From contig NZ_JAGIBI010000003.1 in assembly GCF_017744395.1 (NCBI RefSeq), positions 248,001-312,000 on the forward strand: a stretch of 64,000 nucleotides of DNA, read 5' to 3'. Numbering within the stretch: position 1 is the stretch's first letter; the number at the start of each line of letters is the position of its first letter. The translations under genes were made by a program, and so were the position numbers. Source of the stretch: Herbaspirillum sp. (lineage in GTDB: Bacteria; Pseudomonadota; Gammaproteobacteria; Burkholderiales; Burkholderiaceae_D). This document shows, piece by piece, positions 15,970 through 24,011 of this stretch. Below the pieces are notes generated by a model. It saw only the letters and a list, made by a program, of their open reading frames with translations. It was not told the DNA's origin and made no database searches.

Positions 15970-17850
15970 TTAAATGGCGATCTGTTCAAGCCATGTTTCC
16001 AGGTTCAGCAGCGACCAGATCAGCAATCGACGATTTTCATGCCCATCCAGATGCTGGCTCACTAAGCTGGTTACGGTATTTCGGTCCAACAACTGGTACA
16101 GGTGCGCATTGCCGTTCAACAGCTTGCGCCGGACGAATTCGATGCTTTCGCCTTTGAACCAGCTCGCATCCGGAGATGAAAAGCCTTGCTTTTCGGCATT
16201 CGTGATTTCGGAGGGAATATGCCGCGACATCATGTCGCGCAGAATCTGCTTGCCGTCGTTGGTCTTGTGGAAATAGCGGTTGGTTTTACTCCCTGAATCG
16301 TTCTCGTTGAGCCGTATGACGTCCGCGAGGTTATTGAGTTTCAGGTTGACCGGGCATTGCATCGCGAAATCCACCAGGTCGTTGTCCATGAACGGAACCC
16401 GTGCCTCCAGGCCATGCGCCATGCTGAGTTTGTCTTCCACGACAAACAGGCCATGCAAGAAGGTCTTTGCCTCGAAGTAGAGCGAGTGGTTGATGTAGTC
16501 TTCCGGCCGGTTCAGCTCATTGTCGTGCGTCAGGAACACGTCGCGGAAGATGTCGCGCGTCCAGACATGCTTGACGTCGTTCCAGATGGGGGCGAAGACT
16601 TTCGACAGCGCGCTGTTGGGGATCAGGCGTTGCCAGAAGACGTAGTACTGGTCGATGTAGTGCTCGAAATCCTGGTTGACGACGGCGCGGTAGTAGCGCC
16701 AGGGATAGCCGGCAAACAGTTCGTCGCCCCCGGCACCGGAGAGCACGACCTTGACGAATTTGCTGGCAAGCTGGGCGGCGTAGTAGTTGGGGTAGCTTTG
16801 TCCCACCCGAGGTTCTTCCAGGTGCCAGGCGACCTTGGGCAGGCAGCGCTCCATGTCGCCAGCCTTGAGCACCATCTCATAGTGTTCGGTCTTGAAGCGT
16901 GCGGACATCGCTTCGGCGCGCACCCGCTCGTCGAAGGCCAGTTCGATGCCGGATGCGGAACTCAGGTCGAAGCCGCAGGTGAACGTTTTGAGATAGGGGA
17001 AGGACTGCGCGGCGACGGCGGTGATCGATCCGCTGTCCATGCCGCCGCTCAGGTAGGCGCCAAGTTCGACGTCGCTGACCAGTTGCCGTTTGACGGCCTG
17101 GCGGAACAGGCGGTCGAGCTCTTCCAGGTATTCTTCCCGGGGCCGGGCATGGTCCGGTTCCCGGAATCGATAGTCCCAGTAGCGGGTGCGCCGCAATTCG
17201 GGCGATGCTTCATTGAGGTCCAGCCGGGCATAGTGCCCGGCCGGCAGCAACTGGATGTCCTTGAGTAGGGTCCGGTCGGTAAACAGGTTTTGGAACGTGA
17301 GGTACTCGAGCAGGGCCGATTTATCAATTTCCCGGCGGAATTCCGGCTGCGCCAGGATGGCTTTCTGCTCGGAGCCGAACGCCAGGGTTTTTCCCTGGCG
17401 GCCGATGTAGAGCGGCTTGATGCCATAACGGTCGCGCGCCAGCAGCAGTGTCCGCTCCTTGCGGTCCCAAAGCGCCAGCGCAAACATGCCGTTGAAGCGC
17501 AGCAGGGCGTCAGGGCCCCAATGTGCCAAGGCCTGGAGCACCACCTCCGTATCGCTTTGCGAACGGAACCAGAAGCCTTCGGCTTGCAGTTCAGCGCGGA
17601 TTTCCCGGAAGTTGTAGACCTCGCCGTTGTAGGTGAGGACATAGCGATGGTCGGGGCTGATCATCGGCTGGTGCCCACCCGGAGACAGGTCGAGGATGGC
17701 CAGGCGCCGATGGCCGAAGCCAACCGGGCCTTCTATCCATTGGCCTTCCCCGTCCGGGCCGCGATGCGCGATCGCGTCCGTCATCCGCTTGAGGACGACC
17801 GGAGAAATGGTTTCGCCCGATAGGTCAATCAGGCCAGCGATGCCGCACAT
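15970..17850 (-). CDS. asnB: Asparagine synthetase-like glutamine amidotransferase (copy 2)
   Basis: The 626-residue protein starts MCGIAGLIDLSGETISPVVL with the catalytic Cys2, has RGPDGEGQWIEGP and YNGEVYNF in the glutaminase domain, and the PP-loop LSGGMDSGSI in the synthetase domain. The ATG at 17850 shares a base with the stop of the aminotransferase gene (TAATG), which fixes the start; the longer frame to 17937 would run into that gene. It belongs to the asparagine synthase (glutamine-hydrolysing) family and is only moderately like copy 1 at 1678–3576. In this cluster it could amidate a uronic acid to a uronamide. True asparagine synthesis is the alternative. Confidence 0.9.
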   Translation of the reverse strand: MCGIAGLIDLSGETISPVVLKRMTDAIAHRGPDGEGQWIEGPVGFGHRRLAILDLSPGGHQPMISPDHRYVLTYNGEVYNFREIRAELQAEGFWFRSQSDTEVVLQALAHWGPDALLRFNGMFALALWDRKERTLLLARDRYGIKPLYIGRQGKTLAFGSEQKAILAQPEFRREIDKSALLEYLTFQNLFTDRTLLKDIQLLPAGHYARLDLNEASPELRRTRYWDYRFREPDHARPREEYLEELDRLFRQAVKRQLVSDVELGAYLSGGMDSGSITAVAAQSFPYLKTFTCGFDLSSASGIELAFDERVRAEAMSARFKTEHYEMVLKAGDMERCLPKVAWHLEEPRVGQSYPNYYAAQLASKFVKVVLSGAGGDELFAGYPWRYYRAVVNQDFEHYIDQYYVFWQRLIPNSALSKVFAPIWNDVKHVWTRDIFRDVFLTHDNELNRPEDYINHSLYFEAKTFLHGLFVVEDKLSMAHGLEARVPFMDNDLVDFAMQCPVNLKLNNLADVIRLNENDSGSKTNRYFHKTNDGKQILRDMMSRHIPSEITNAEKQGFSSPDASWFKGESIEFVRRKLLNGNAHLYQLLDRNTVTSLVSQHLDGHENRRLLIWSLLNLETWLEQIAI

Positions 17851-19031
17851 TAGGTCTGGTACTCCTTGACGCGATCGATGACATATTGCTGTTCCGCTTC
17901 GCCCATGCCGTGGAACAGCGGCAGCGAAATGCTGCAATGGTTGGCCGCGTAGGCATTGGGGAAGTCTTCCGGACGCAGCCCATATTTGTCACGGTAGAAC
18001 GTGAGCATATGCACCGCGTGGGTGGCCGGACGAGTGGAGATCCCCGCTTGCTGCAACTGATCCATCCAGTCGTTGCGCATGCGGTTGATGCGCTCGACGT
18101 TGGCCGGGGTCACAGCCTCGGGCTGGAACAGGCAGGGATAGCTCTGGTAGCCGTGCTCGTAGCCGTCCGGCTTGGCCGGGGTGCGCAACCAGCCGAGGCC
18201 GGCGAACGCGTCGTCGTATACGGCGGCCAGGCGTTGCCGTTCGGCCACGATGTCGTGCGCGCGCGCCATTTGCGCCGCGCCGAGCGCCGCCTGCAAGTCG
18301 GTCATGCGTTGGTTATAGCCGGCATCGGGGTGGTCGGCCAGAAGATAGGGGCGTGCGCCCAGGTGGCGCTGCAGGTCGCTCATCGCCGCGCCGTGGTCGC
18401 GCAGGCGCCGGACCTTTTCCGCAACCTTGGCGTCATTGGTCGTGATCATGCCACCTTCCCCCGTCGTGATGGCCTTGCGCGGGTGGAAGCTGAAGCAGCC
18501 GGTGTCGCCCAGGGTGCCGACGTGGCGGCCGTGGTAGCGTGTGCCGAAGCCGCAGGCGGCATCCTCGACAACCCATAGCCCATGCTGCTTGGCGAGCGCA
18601 TTGATCGGATCCATGTCCGCGGCAAGGCCAAACAGGTGGACCGGCAGGATGGCGCGGGTGCGCGGAGTGATCTTGGCTGCCAGTTGTTCCACGTCGAGGT
18701 TGAAGGTGTTCAGGTCGATGTCGCAGAAAACGACCTTGCCTCCCAGATGTTCGACCACGTTGGCGGTGGCAATCCATGTAAATGCCGGGACGATGGCCTC
18801 GTCGCCTGGGCCGAACCCCAGGGCGGCGAGAGAAAGATGCAGGGCGGTGGTGCAGGATGTGACGGCGATGGAATGTTCGGCTCCCGTGAAGGCGCTCCAC
18901 TTTTCTTCGAATTCGCGGACCTTGGGGCCTTGCACCAGCCAGCCCGAGCGCAGGGGCTCGAGCACGCTCTGGATTTCAGCTTCTTCCAGCGATGTGCGCG
19001 CGATCGGCACATTCAATTTGGCGTTGCTCAT
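17850..19031 (-). CDS. DegT/DnrJ/EryC1 family sugar aminotransferase
   Basis: The 393-residue product starts MSNAKLNVPIARTSLEEAEI and has the PLP-lysine region CFSFHPRKAITTGEGG (Lys near residue 185), the aspartate in WVVEDAACGFG and the VTSCTTALHLSL segment. This is a type I-fold, PLP-dependent sugar aminotransferase that adds an amino group to a keto-sugar nucleotide with glutamate as donor. ATG 19031 overlaps the upstream epimerase stop as ATGA. It is distinct from the WbpE-type enzyme encoded at 21251–22348. No 4,6-dehydratase that would make its usual substrate is seen in the window, so the keto-sugar may come from the epimerase next door or from genes elsewhere. Confidence 0.9.
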   Translation of the reverse strand: MSNAKLNVPIARTSLEEAEIQSVLEPLRSGWLVQGPKVREFEEKWSAFTGAEHSIAVTSCTTALHLSLAALGFGPGDEAIVPAFTWIATANVVEHLGGKVVFCDIDLNTFNLDVEQLAAKITPRTRAILPVHLFGLAADMDPINALAKQHGLWVVEDAACGFGTRYHGRHVGTLGDTGCFSFHPRKAITTGEGGMITTNDAKVAEKVRRLRDHGAAMSDLQRHLGARPYLLADHPDAGYNQRMTDLQAALGAAQMARAHDIVAERQRLAAVYDDAFAGLGWLRTPAKPDGYEHGYQSYPCLFQPEAVTPANVERINRMRNDWMDQLQQAGISTRPATHAVHMLTFYRDKYGLRPEDFPNAYAANHCSISLPLFHGMGEAEQQYVIDRVKEYQT

Positions 19032-20029
19032 TCCGGCAACCCCACTGCCTTGCGGCGGGTAGCGACTTCGGCCTTGTGCGAGGCGCGCCACTTGATCAGG
19101 CGGTCCAGGCCTTCGCGCAGGTCGATGGTGGAGGTGAAGCCGATGTCCTTCGATGCCTTGACCGGGCTGCCGATGCGGTTGCGCACCAGCGTGGCCTGGC
19201 TGCGCGGCGCATAGTTGATCGGCTTCTGGCAGCCGGTGATTTCCAGCAGCAGCTCGGCCAGTTCCTTGAGCGAGGTGCGCTTGCCGGTGCCGACGTTGTA
19301 GAAGTTGTCGGTAGCGCTGGACTTCATCGCGCATACGTTGGCCAGGCCGCAGTCCTCGACGGCGACGAAGTCGAACGCTTCGGAGCCGTCGCCCATGATG
19401 GTCGGGCTTTCACCCTTGTCGATCGCGTCGAGCATTTTCATGATCACGGCGATGTAGGCGCCGTGGTAATCCTGGCGCGGGCCATAGACATTCATGTAGC
19501 GCAGGCCGACGTAGTCCAGCCCATAGCGATGGTGGAAGGAGCGCAGCATCGCTTCACCGGCGATCTTGGTGGCGCCGTAGAAATTCTTGTTGTTGAATGG
19601 GTGGTCTTCTTCCATCGGCTCGTGGACGGCATCGCCGTAGACCGAGGCGGACGAGGAATAAACCAGTCGTTTGACGCCCTTGGCGACGCAAGCCTCCATC
19701 ACGTTGAAGGTGCCGCGCACGTTCACGTCGAATGCGCTGCGCGGGTATTCGTGGCATTGCAGCAGCCACAAGGCGGCCAGGTGGAACACGCCATCGGCGC
19801 CTTCGAACGCCGATTGCAGGATGTCGGTCTGCAGGATGTCGCCGCCGACGTCGTAGATTTTTACGCGGGGGTCGCGCATGGCGTCGTGCAGGTTCTCGCG
19901 GCTGCCGCGCACGAAGTTGTCATAGATTACGACTTCCTTGACGTCTTCCTTGATCAGGTGGTCGACGGTATGGGATCCGATCAGGCCGGCTCCTCCGACA
20001 ACAACGATTTTCTTGCCTTTGAGATCCAT
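19028..20029 (-). CDS. NAD-dependent epimerase/dehydratase (UDP-glucose 4-epimerase-like)
   Basis: The 333-residue protein starts MDLKGKKIVVVGGAGLIGSH with the GxxGxxG motif of extended SDR enzymes. It has the catalytic SSSASVYG segment and YGATK (Tyr and Lys of the active site), then LRYMNVYGPRQDYHGAYIAV, typical of GalE/WbpP-like nucleotide-sugar epimerases. It could make the C4 epimer or a C4-keto form of a UDP-N-acetylhexosamine. It is followed after one base by the hydroxyglutarate oxidase gene upstream and overlaps the aminotransferase gene downstream by 4 nt, so the pair may act one after the other. The exact substrate is not settled by the sequence. Confidence 0.88.
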   Translation of the reverse strand: MDLKGKKIVVVGGAGLIGSHTVDHLIKEDVKEVVIYDNFVRGSRENLHDAMRDPRVKIYDVGGDILQTDILQSAFEGADGVFHLAALWLLQCHEYPRSAFDVNVRGTFNVMEACVAKGVKRLVYSSSASVYGDAVHEPMEEDHPFNNKNFYGATKIAGEAMLRSFHHRYGLDYVGLRYMNVYGPRQDYHGAYIAVIMKMLDAIDKGESPTIMGDGSEAFDFVAVEDCGLANVCAMKSSATDNFYNVGTGKRTSLKELAELLLEITGCQKPINYAPRSQATLVRNRIGSPVKASKDIGFTSTIDLREGLDRLIKWRASHKAEVATRRKAVGLPE

Positions 20030-20030
20030 T

Positions 20031-21245
20031 TCAATTCCTTTCTATGAAGTTGTCGCAGACGTGACGCGCAAACGGAAATGAGCTCGTCCATGCGGGGGAG
20101 ATGGCGTTCAGGACATGCGTGGAACGCTCGCCGCTTTCGACGAGGAAATCATTGACCAGCTTGCCGGTTTCCGTATCCAGCATCTGGGCTCGAATGCCGA
20201 CCTTGTCGGTCGGCAGAAGATGTTCGGGGCGCAGGCGCGGCAGGATGGCGCTTGCAGCTTCGGCGAACCATTTTTTGAAATAGCGGCGGCCTTCTTGCAT
20301 CGCAAGGCGCCTGAAGCCGTCACGGCCGGCGCTGAACTGGCGTACCAGCAGGCCCGTGATGCGCGACAATTCCGGCAAGCTCACGCCCTCGAGGCCGTGG
20401 TAGTTCTCTCGGCCGAATGCGGGAACCGCCGTGGGACCCAGATAAGTCGTGCCGTCCGTGGTGGTCGTGGTGTGGATACCGAGGAATGGCACGCGCAGGT
20501 CGGGTACGGGATAGATCAGGCGGTTGATCTTGAATCCCGCTGCCGGGTCGAGTTTCCAATACAAACCCTTGAACGGGAGCAGCGTATAACGTTTTCCCGC
20601 GCCGAACAGGTGCGCCACGCTGTCGGCGTGCAAGCCTGCGGTATTGATCGCATGGCCGAAGCCGATCACGTCGCCCTTGTCGGTCGTGGCTGTTCCGTTT
20701 TTCGTATCGACGGCGACGATGCTGCTGTCAAGCGCCAATTCCAGGCCCAGCTTGCGCACTTCTTCCAGCAGTGTTTGCATTACGGCGCCGGGACTGCCAA
20801 CCGAAGTCGAGGGGACCAGCAGCGCCCGTCCATTGACCGAGCGTGTCTCGGGCTCCAGTTCGGCCAGTTGGGCGGCGTCCAGCGTCTCTATGGGGATGCC
20901 ATGCTGGCGGGCCCGGTCAGCCAGCAGGTCCAGCTGCGGGGCGTCGAATTCATTGCCGGCGACCAGAATCTTTCCCAGGCGCCGCAGCGGAAGGCCATGT
21001 TCTTCATGGTAAGCCGCCATTTCAATGGCGCCCTGGCGGCAGACCTGGGCTTTCAGGCTGCCGGGAGGGTAATAGATGCCGCTATGCAGGACTCCGCTGT
21101 TGCGTCCGCTTGAGTGCAGGCCGGGAGCCCGCTCCTTCTCCAGGACAAGCACCGATTGCCGGGGAAAGCGCAGCTTGAGTTCGCGCCCGATGGTCAGTCC
21201 AACAATCCCGGCGCCGATGATGAGAAAGTCCGCTCTCTTATTCAT
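20031..21245 (-). CDS. lhgO: L-2-hydroxyglutarate oxidase family FAD protein
   Basis: The 404-residue product has the FAD-binding motif DFLIIGAGIVGLTIGRELK and the family signature SSGRNSGVLHSGIYYPPGSL, followed by LCRLGKI-like and TAGLHADSVA segments. This is the pattern of LhgO (YgaF), which oxidises L-2-hydroxyglutarate to 2-oxoglutarate and passes electrons to the quinone pool at the membrane. It lies directly downstream of the WbpE/D/B/A-type genes (5-nt gap). WbpB-type enzymes can regenerate NAD+ by reducing 2-oxoglutarate to 2-hydroxyglutarate, and WbpE needs glutamate, so this oxidase could recycle the by-product. Family call is firm; the recycling role is inferred. Confidence 0.88.
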   Translation of the reverse strand: MNKRADFLIIGAGIVGLTIGRELKLRFPRQSVLVLEKERAPGLHSSGRNSGVLHSGIYYPPGSLKAQVCRQGAIEMAAYHEEHGLPLRRLGKILVAGNEFDAPQLDLLADRARQHGIPIETLDAAQLAELEPETRSVNGRALLVPSTSVGSPGAVMQTLLEEVRKLGLELALDSSIVAVDTKNGTATTDKGDVIGFGHAINTAGLHADSVAHLFGAGKRYTLLPFKGLYWKLDPAAGFKINRLIYPVPDLRVPFLGIHTTTTTDGTTYLGPTAVPAFGRENYHGLEGVSLPELSRITGLLVRQFSAGRDGFRRLAMQEGRRYFKKWFAEAASAILPRLRPEHLLPTDKVGIRAQMLDTETGKLVNDFLVESGERSTHVLNAISPAWTSSFPFARHVCDNFIERN

Positions 21246-21250
21246 AAAGT

Positions 21251-22348
21251 TCAGCGGGACGCGATAACACAGTCGACTGTTGCGCGTTGATGTTCGGCCG
21301 TTAGGTCGGCGCCCATGGGCAGGCTCACTACCCGTTGTGCCAACTGCTGGGAGATCGGGGTCGCCGCGCCTTTGCAGCGGCCGGCGTAAGCGCTTTGCTC
21401 ATTGAGCGGAATCGGATAATGGACCGCGGTCGGGATGCCCTTTTCCGCCAATGCCGCTTGCAATTGGCTGCGGTTGTCATGGAGCACGGTGTATTGCGCG
21501 AATACGCTGGTGCGGTCGTCACGCTGGACGATGCGGCTGATGCCATGCTCGTCGAGCAGGGCATTGTAGCGGCGGCCGATTTCCAGGCGCTGTTCGATTT
21601 CCCAGTCGAACCTGTCCAGCTTGGCCAGCACCACCGCGCATTGGATGGTATCCATGCGGCCGCCCACGCCGACGCGCGTATGGACGTAACGCTTGCTTTG
21701 GCCGTGTACCCGGATTTCCTTGCAAGCCAGCGCAATGGCGTCGTCGTTGGTGAAAATGGCGCCGCCGTCGCCGTAGCAGCCCAGCGGCTTGCTGGGGAAA
21801 AAGCTGGTGCAGCCGATGGTGCTGAGGTTACAGCTCTTCTTGCCCTTGTATTCTGCGCCGAAGCTCTGGGCGGCATCCTCGATGACCGGGATGTTGCCGT
21901 GGCGTGCGGCGATGGCGTTGATCTCGTCCATGTCGGCAGGCTGGCCGTACAGGCTGACCGGCATGATCGCCTTGGTGCGCGGGGTGATGGCGGCTTCGAT
22001 CAGTTTGGCGTCGATGTTGCCGGTGTCCGCTTCGACGTCTACGAAGACCGGTACGGCGCCGAGCAGTACGATGACTTCGGCCGTGGCCACGAAAGTGAAC
22101 GGCGTGGTGATGATCTCGTCGCCCTGGCCGACGCCCAGCGCCATCAGGCTGATCAGCAAGGCTTCCGTGCCGCTGGCGACGGTGATGCAATGCTTGGCGC
22201 CGGTGTAGGCGCTCAGGCGCTGTTCCAGTTCGGCCACTTCCGGCCCCATGATGTATTGCCCATGATCCAGGACGCGGTTGATGCGTTCCTGGATGGCGGG
22301 TTTGAGGGCCTGGTATTGCGTCTTCAGATCGATGAACGGGATAGACAT
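21251..22348 (-). CDS. wbpE: WbpE-type UDP-sugar 3-aminotransferase (DegT family)
   Basis: The 365-residue protein starts MSIPFIDLKTQYQALKPAIQ, has VASGTEALLISLMALGVGQG and the PLP-lysine motif TSFFPSKPLGCYGDGGA (Lys near residue 185). This is the pattern of the WbpE/WlbC aminotransferases that convert UDP-2-acetamido-2-deoxy-3-keto-glucuronate to the 3-amino sugar with glutamate. The neighbours support this: the acetyltransferase, oxidoreductase and dehydrogenase genes lie just upstream in pathway order, with gaps of 3, 2 and 26 nt. The product would then be N-acetylated by the WbpD-type enzyme. Specificity is inferred from family and context. Confidence 0.9.
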   Translation of the reverse strand: MSIPFIDLKTQYQALKPAIQERINRVLDHGQYIMGPEVAELEQRLSAYTGAKHCITVASGTEALLISLMALGVGQGDEIITTPFTFVATAEVIVLLGAVPVFVDVEADTGNIDAKLIEAAITPRTKAIMPVSLYGQPADMDEINAIAARHGNIPVIEDAAQSFGAEYKGKKSCNLSTIGCTSFFPSKPLGCYGDGGAIFTNDDAIALACKEIRVHGQSKRYVHTRVGVGGRMDTIQCAVVLAKLDRFDWEIEQRLEIGRRYNALLDEHGISRIVQRDDRTSVFAQYTVLHDNRSQLQAALAEKGIPTAVHYPIPLNEQSAYAGRCKGAATPISQQLAQRVVSLPMGADLTAEHQRATVDCVIASR

Positions 22349-22351
22349 GTC

Positions 22352-22927
22352 TTACGCCTTGGTAATGGTATTGCCGCTCAGTGTATAGAGCGAGCCGTCA
22401 TGGGGGCAGGTATAGGTGCCGGAGCCGCTGATGGGCAGGGGAATCTGTTCGCCGTATTCGCTCATCCACCCGATCTGGCGGGCGGGGACGCCGACCATCA
22501 GGGCATAGGGCGCGACGTCGCGGTTGATGACGGCGCCCGCGCCGATAAAGGCGAATTCGCCGATGGTCACGCCGCAGACTATGGTGCTGTTGGCGCCCAG
22601 GGTGACGCCTTTCTTGACCAGGGTGTCGCGGTATTCGTTCTTGCGCTCGATCAGGGAACGTGGATTGTAGACGTTGGTGAACACCATGCTCGGGCCGCAG
22701 AACACGCCCTCTTCCAGCGTCACGTTGTCATACACCGAGACGTTATTCTGGATCTTGCAGTTGTCGCCGATCGTCACTTTGTTGCCGACGAAGACGTTTT
22801 GCCCGAGCGAGACGTTCTTGCCGATGCGGGCTTTGCCGCATACGTGGACGAAATGCCAGATGCGGCTGCCTTCACCGATCTGGGCACCGTCGTCGACGAT
22901 GGCGCTGGGATGGACGCTGTAGCTCAT
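22352..22927 (-). CDS. wbpD: WbpD-type UDP-sugar N-acetyltransferase (left-handed beta helix)
   Basis: The 191-residue protein is built of hexapeptide repeats: [40 protein letters not shown], then [19 protein letters not shown] and [20 protein letters not shown]. This is the trimeric left-handed beta-helix acetyltransferase fold. WbpD/WlbB enzymes use acetyl-CoA to acetylate the 3-amino group of UDP-GlcNAc3NA, giving UDP-2,3-diacetamido-2,3-dideoxy-D-glucuronate. The C-terminus carries an extra [12 protein letters not shown] segment after the coil, as in many WbpD homologues. It sits between wbpE- and wbpB-like genes. Confidence 0.92.
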   Translation of the reverse strand: MSYSVHPSAIVDDGAQIGEGSRIWHFVHVCGKARIGKNVSLGQNVFVGNKVTIGDNCKIQNNVSVYDNVTLEEGVFCGPSMVFTNVYNPRSLIERKNEYRDTLVKKGVTLGANSTIVCGVTIGEFAFIGAGAVINRDVAPYALMVGVPARQIGWMSEYGEQIPLPISGSGTYTCPHDGSLYTLSGNTITKA

Positions 22928-22929
22928 GC

Positions 22930-23985
22930 TCAGAATTCCAGCGGCAGCGAGACGGTGCGGCCGTCGCGCGCGGACAGGTAGGCGGCGATCAGCAGCTCCA
23001 GCGACTTGAGGCCTTCGCGGCCGTCGGTTTCCGCTTCCGTATCGCCGCGCAAGGTATCAACGACGTTCTTGTAGTACAGCGGATGGCCGAAGCCGTAGAC
23101 GGAGGTCGTTTCGTAATTGGCATTCTGTACTTGGGCGTCGTAGTCGCGAGGCTCGGAGAACTGCCATTGCTGGATATCGTTGACGGCTACGCCGCCGATG
23201 CGCGCCGTGCCTTTTTCGCCGAGGATGGTGATGCTGCCTTCGAGATTGTTCGGATAGGTCAGCATGGTGACGCTCATCGAGCCCAGGGCGCCGTTGCGCC
23301 AGCGGATGTTGAGCACGCCGGTGTCTTCCACTTCGATGTCGCGGGTGGTGCTCATCATGGCCTGGATCTTGTCGACGGGGCCGATCAGCCAATCCAGCAG
23401 GTCGACGTAATGACTAGCTTGGTTCATGAATGCGCCGCCGTCGAATTCCCAGGTGCCGCGCCATTTCGCCTGGTCGTAATACGATTGCGGGCGGGTCCAG
23501 AAGACGTTCAGGTGCACCAGGTGGATCTTGCCGAAGCGCTTTTCCTCGATGGCGCGCTTGAGCAACTGCAGCGTGGTATTGCGACGGTTTTGCTTGACGA
23601 CGAACAGGCGCACGCCAGCATCGTCGCAGGCCTTGACCATGCGCACGCCGTCCTGCCAACGGGTTGCCATCGGTTTTTCAGTGATCACATGCACGCCGCG
23701 CGCGGCGATGGTCACGGCCTGGTCGGGGTGGATGCCGCTGGGAGTGCACAGGGCGACCACATCGAGCCGTTCCTTTTCCAGCATTTCTTCCAGCTTGGCA
23801 TAAGCCGGCACCTTGTAGCGCTCGGCGTGTTCGGCCAGGGTGGCGGGGTCGGTGTCGCATACTGCGGCTAGTTCAAGGTTGTCGGCGTGCTGTTCGATGG
23901 AACCGAAGTGGTTGCGCGAAATACGGCCGCAGCCAACGATGGCGATGCGGATTTTTCTGTCTTTGATGGGAGCGTAAAAGGGCAT
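22930..23985 (-). CDS. wbpB: WbpB-type UDP-GlcNAcA 3-dehydrogenase (Gfo/Idh/MocA family)
   Basis: The 351-residue product has the NAD-binding motif [19 protein letters not shown] and the signature [15 protein letters not shown], whose EKP triad is the Gfo/Idh/MocA hallmark. The C-terminal domain contains [20 protein letters not shown], typical of WbpB/WlbA proteins. These enzymes oxidise UDP-GlcNAcA at C3 with a tightly bound NAD+; in Pseudomonas WbpB the NADH is reoxidised by reducing 2-oxoglutarate. It lies between wbpA- and wbpD-like genes in pathway order. The match to the family is strong; the choice of UDP-GlcNAcA as substrate is inferred from context. Confidence 0.9.
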   Translation of the reverse strand: MPFYAPIKDRKIRIAIVGCGRISRNHFGSIEQHADNLELAAVCDTDPATLAEHAERYKVPAYAKLEEMLEKERLDVVALCTPSGIHPDQAVTIAARGVHVITEKPMATRWQDGVRMVKACDDAGVRLFVVKQNRRNTTLQLLKRAIEEKRFGKIHLVHLNVFWTRPQSYYDQAKWRGTWEFDGGAFMNQASHYVDLLDWLIGPVDKIQAMMSTTRDIEVEDTGVLNIRWRNGALGSMSVTMLTYPNNLEGSITILGEKGTARIGGVAVNDIQQWQFSEPRDYDAQVQNANYETTSVYGFGHPLYYKNVVDTLRGDTEAETDGREGLKSLELLIAAYLSARDGRTVSLPLEF

Positions 23986-24011
23986 ATTGGGCTCGTGGGC
24001 TGCGATTATCG

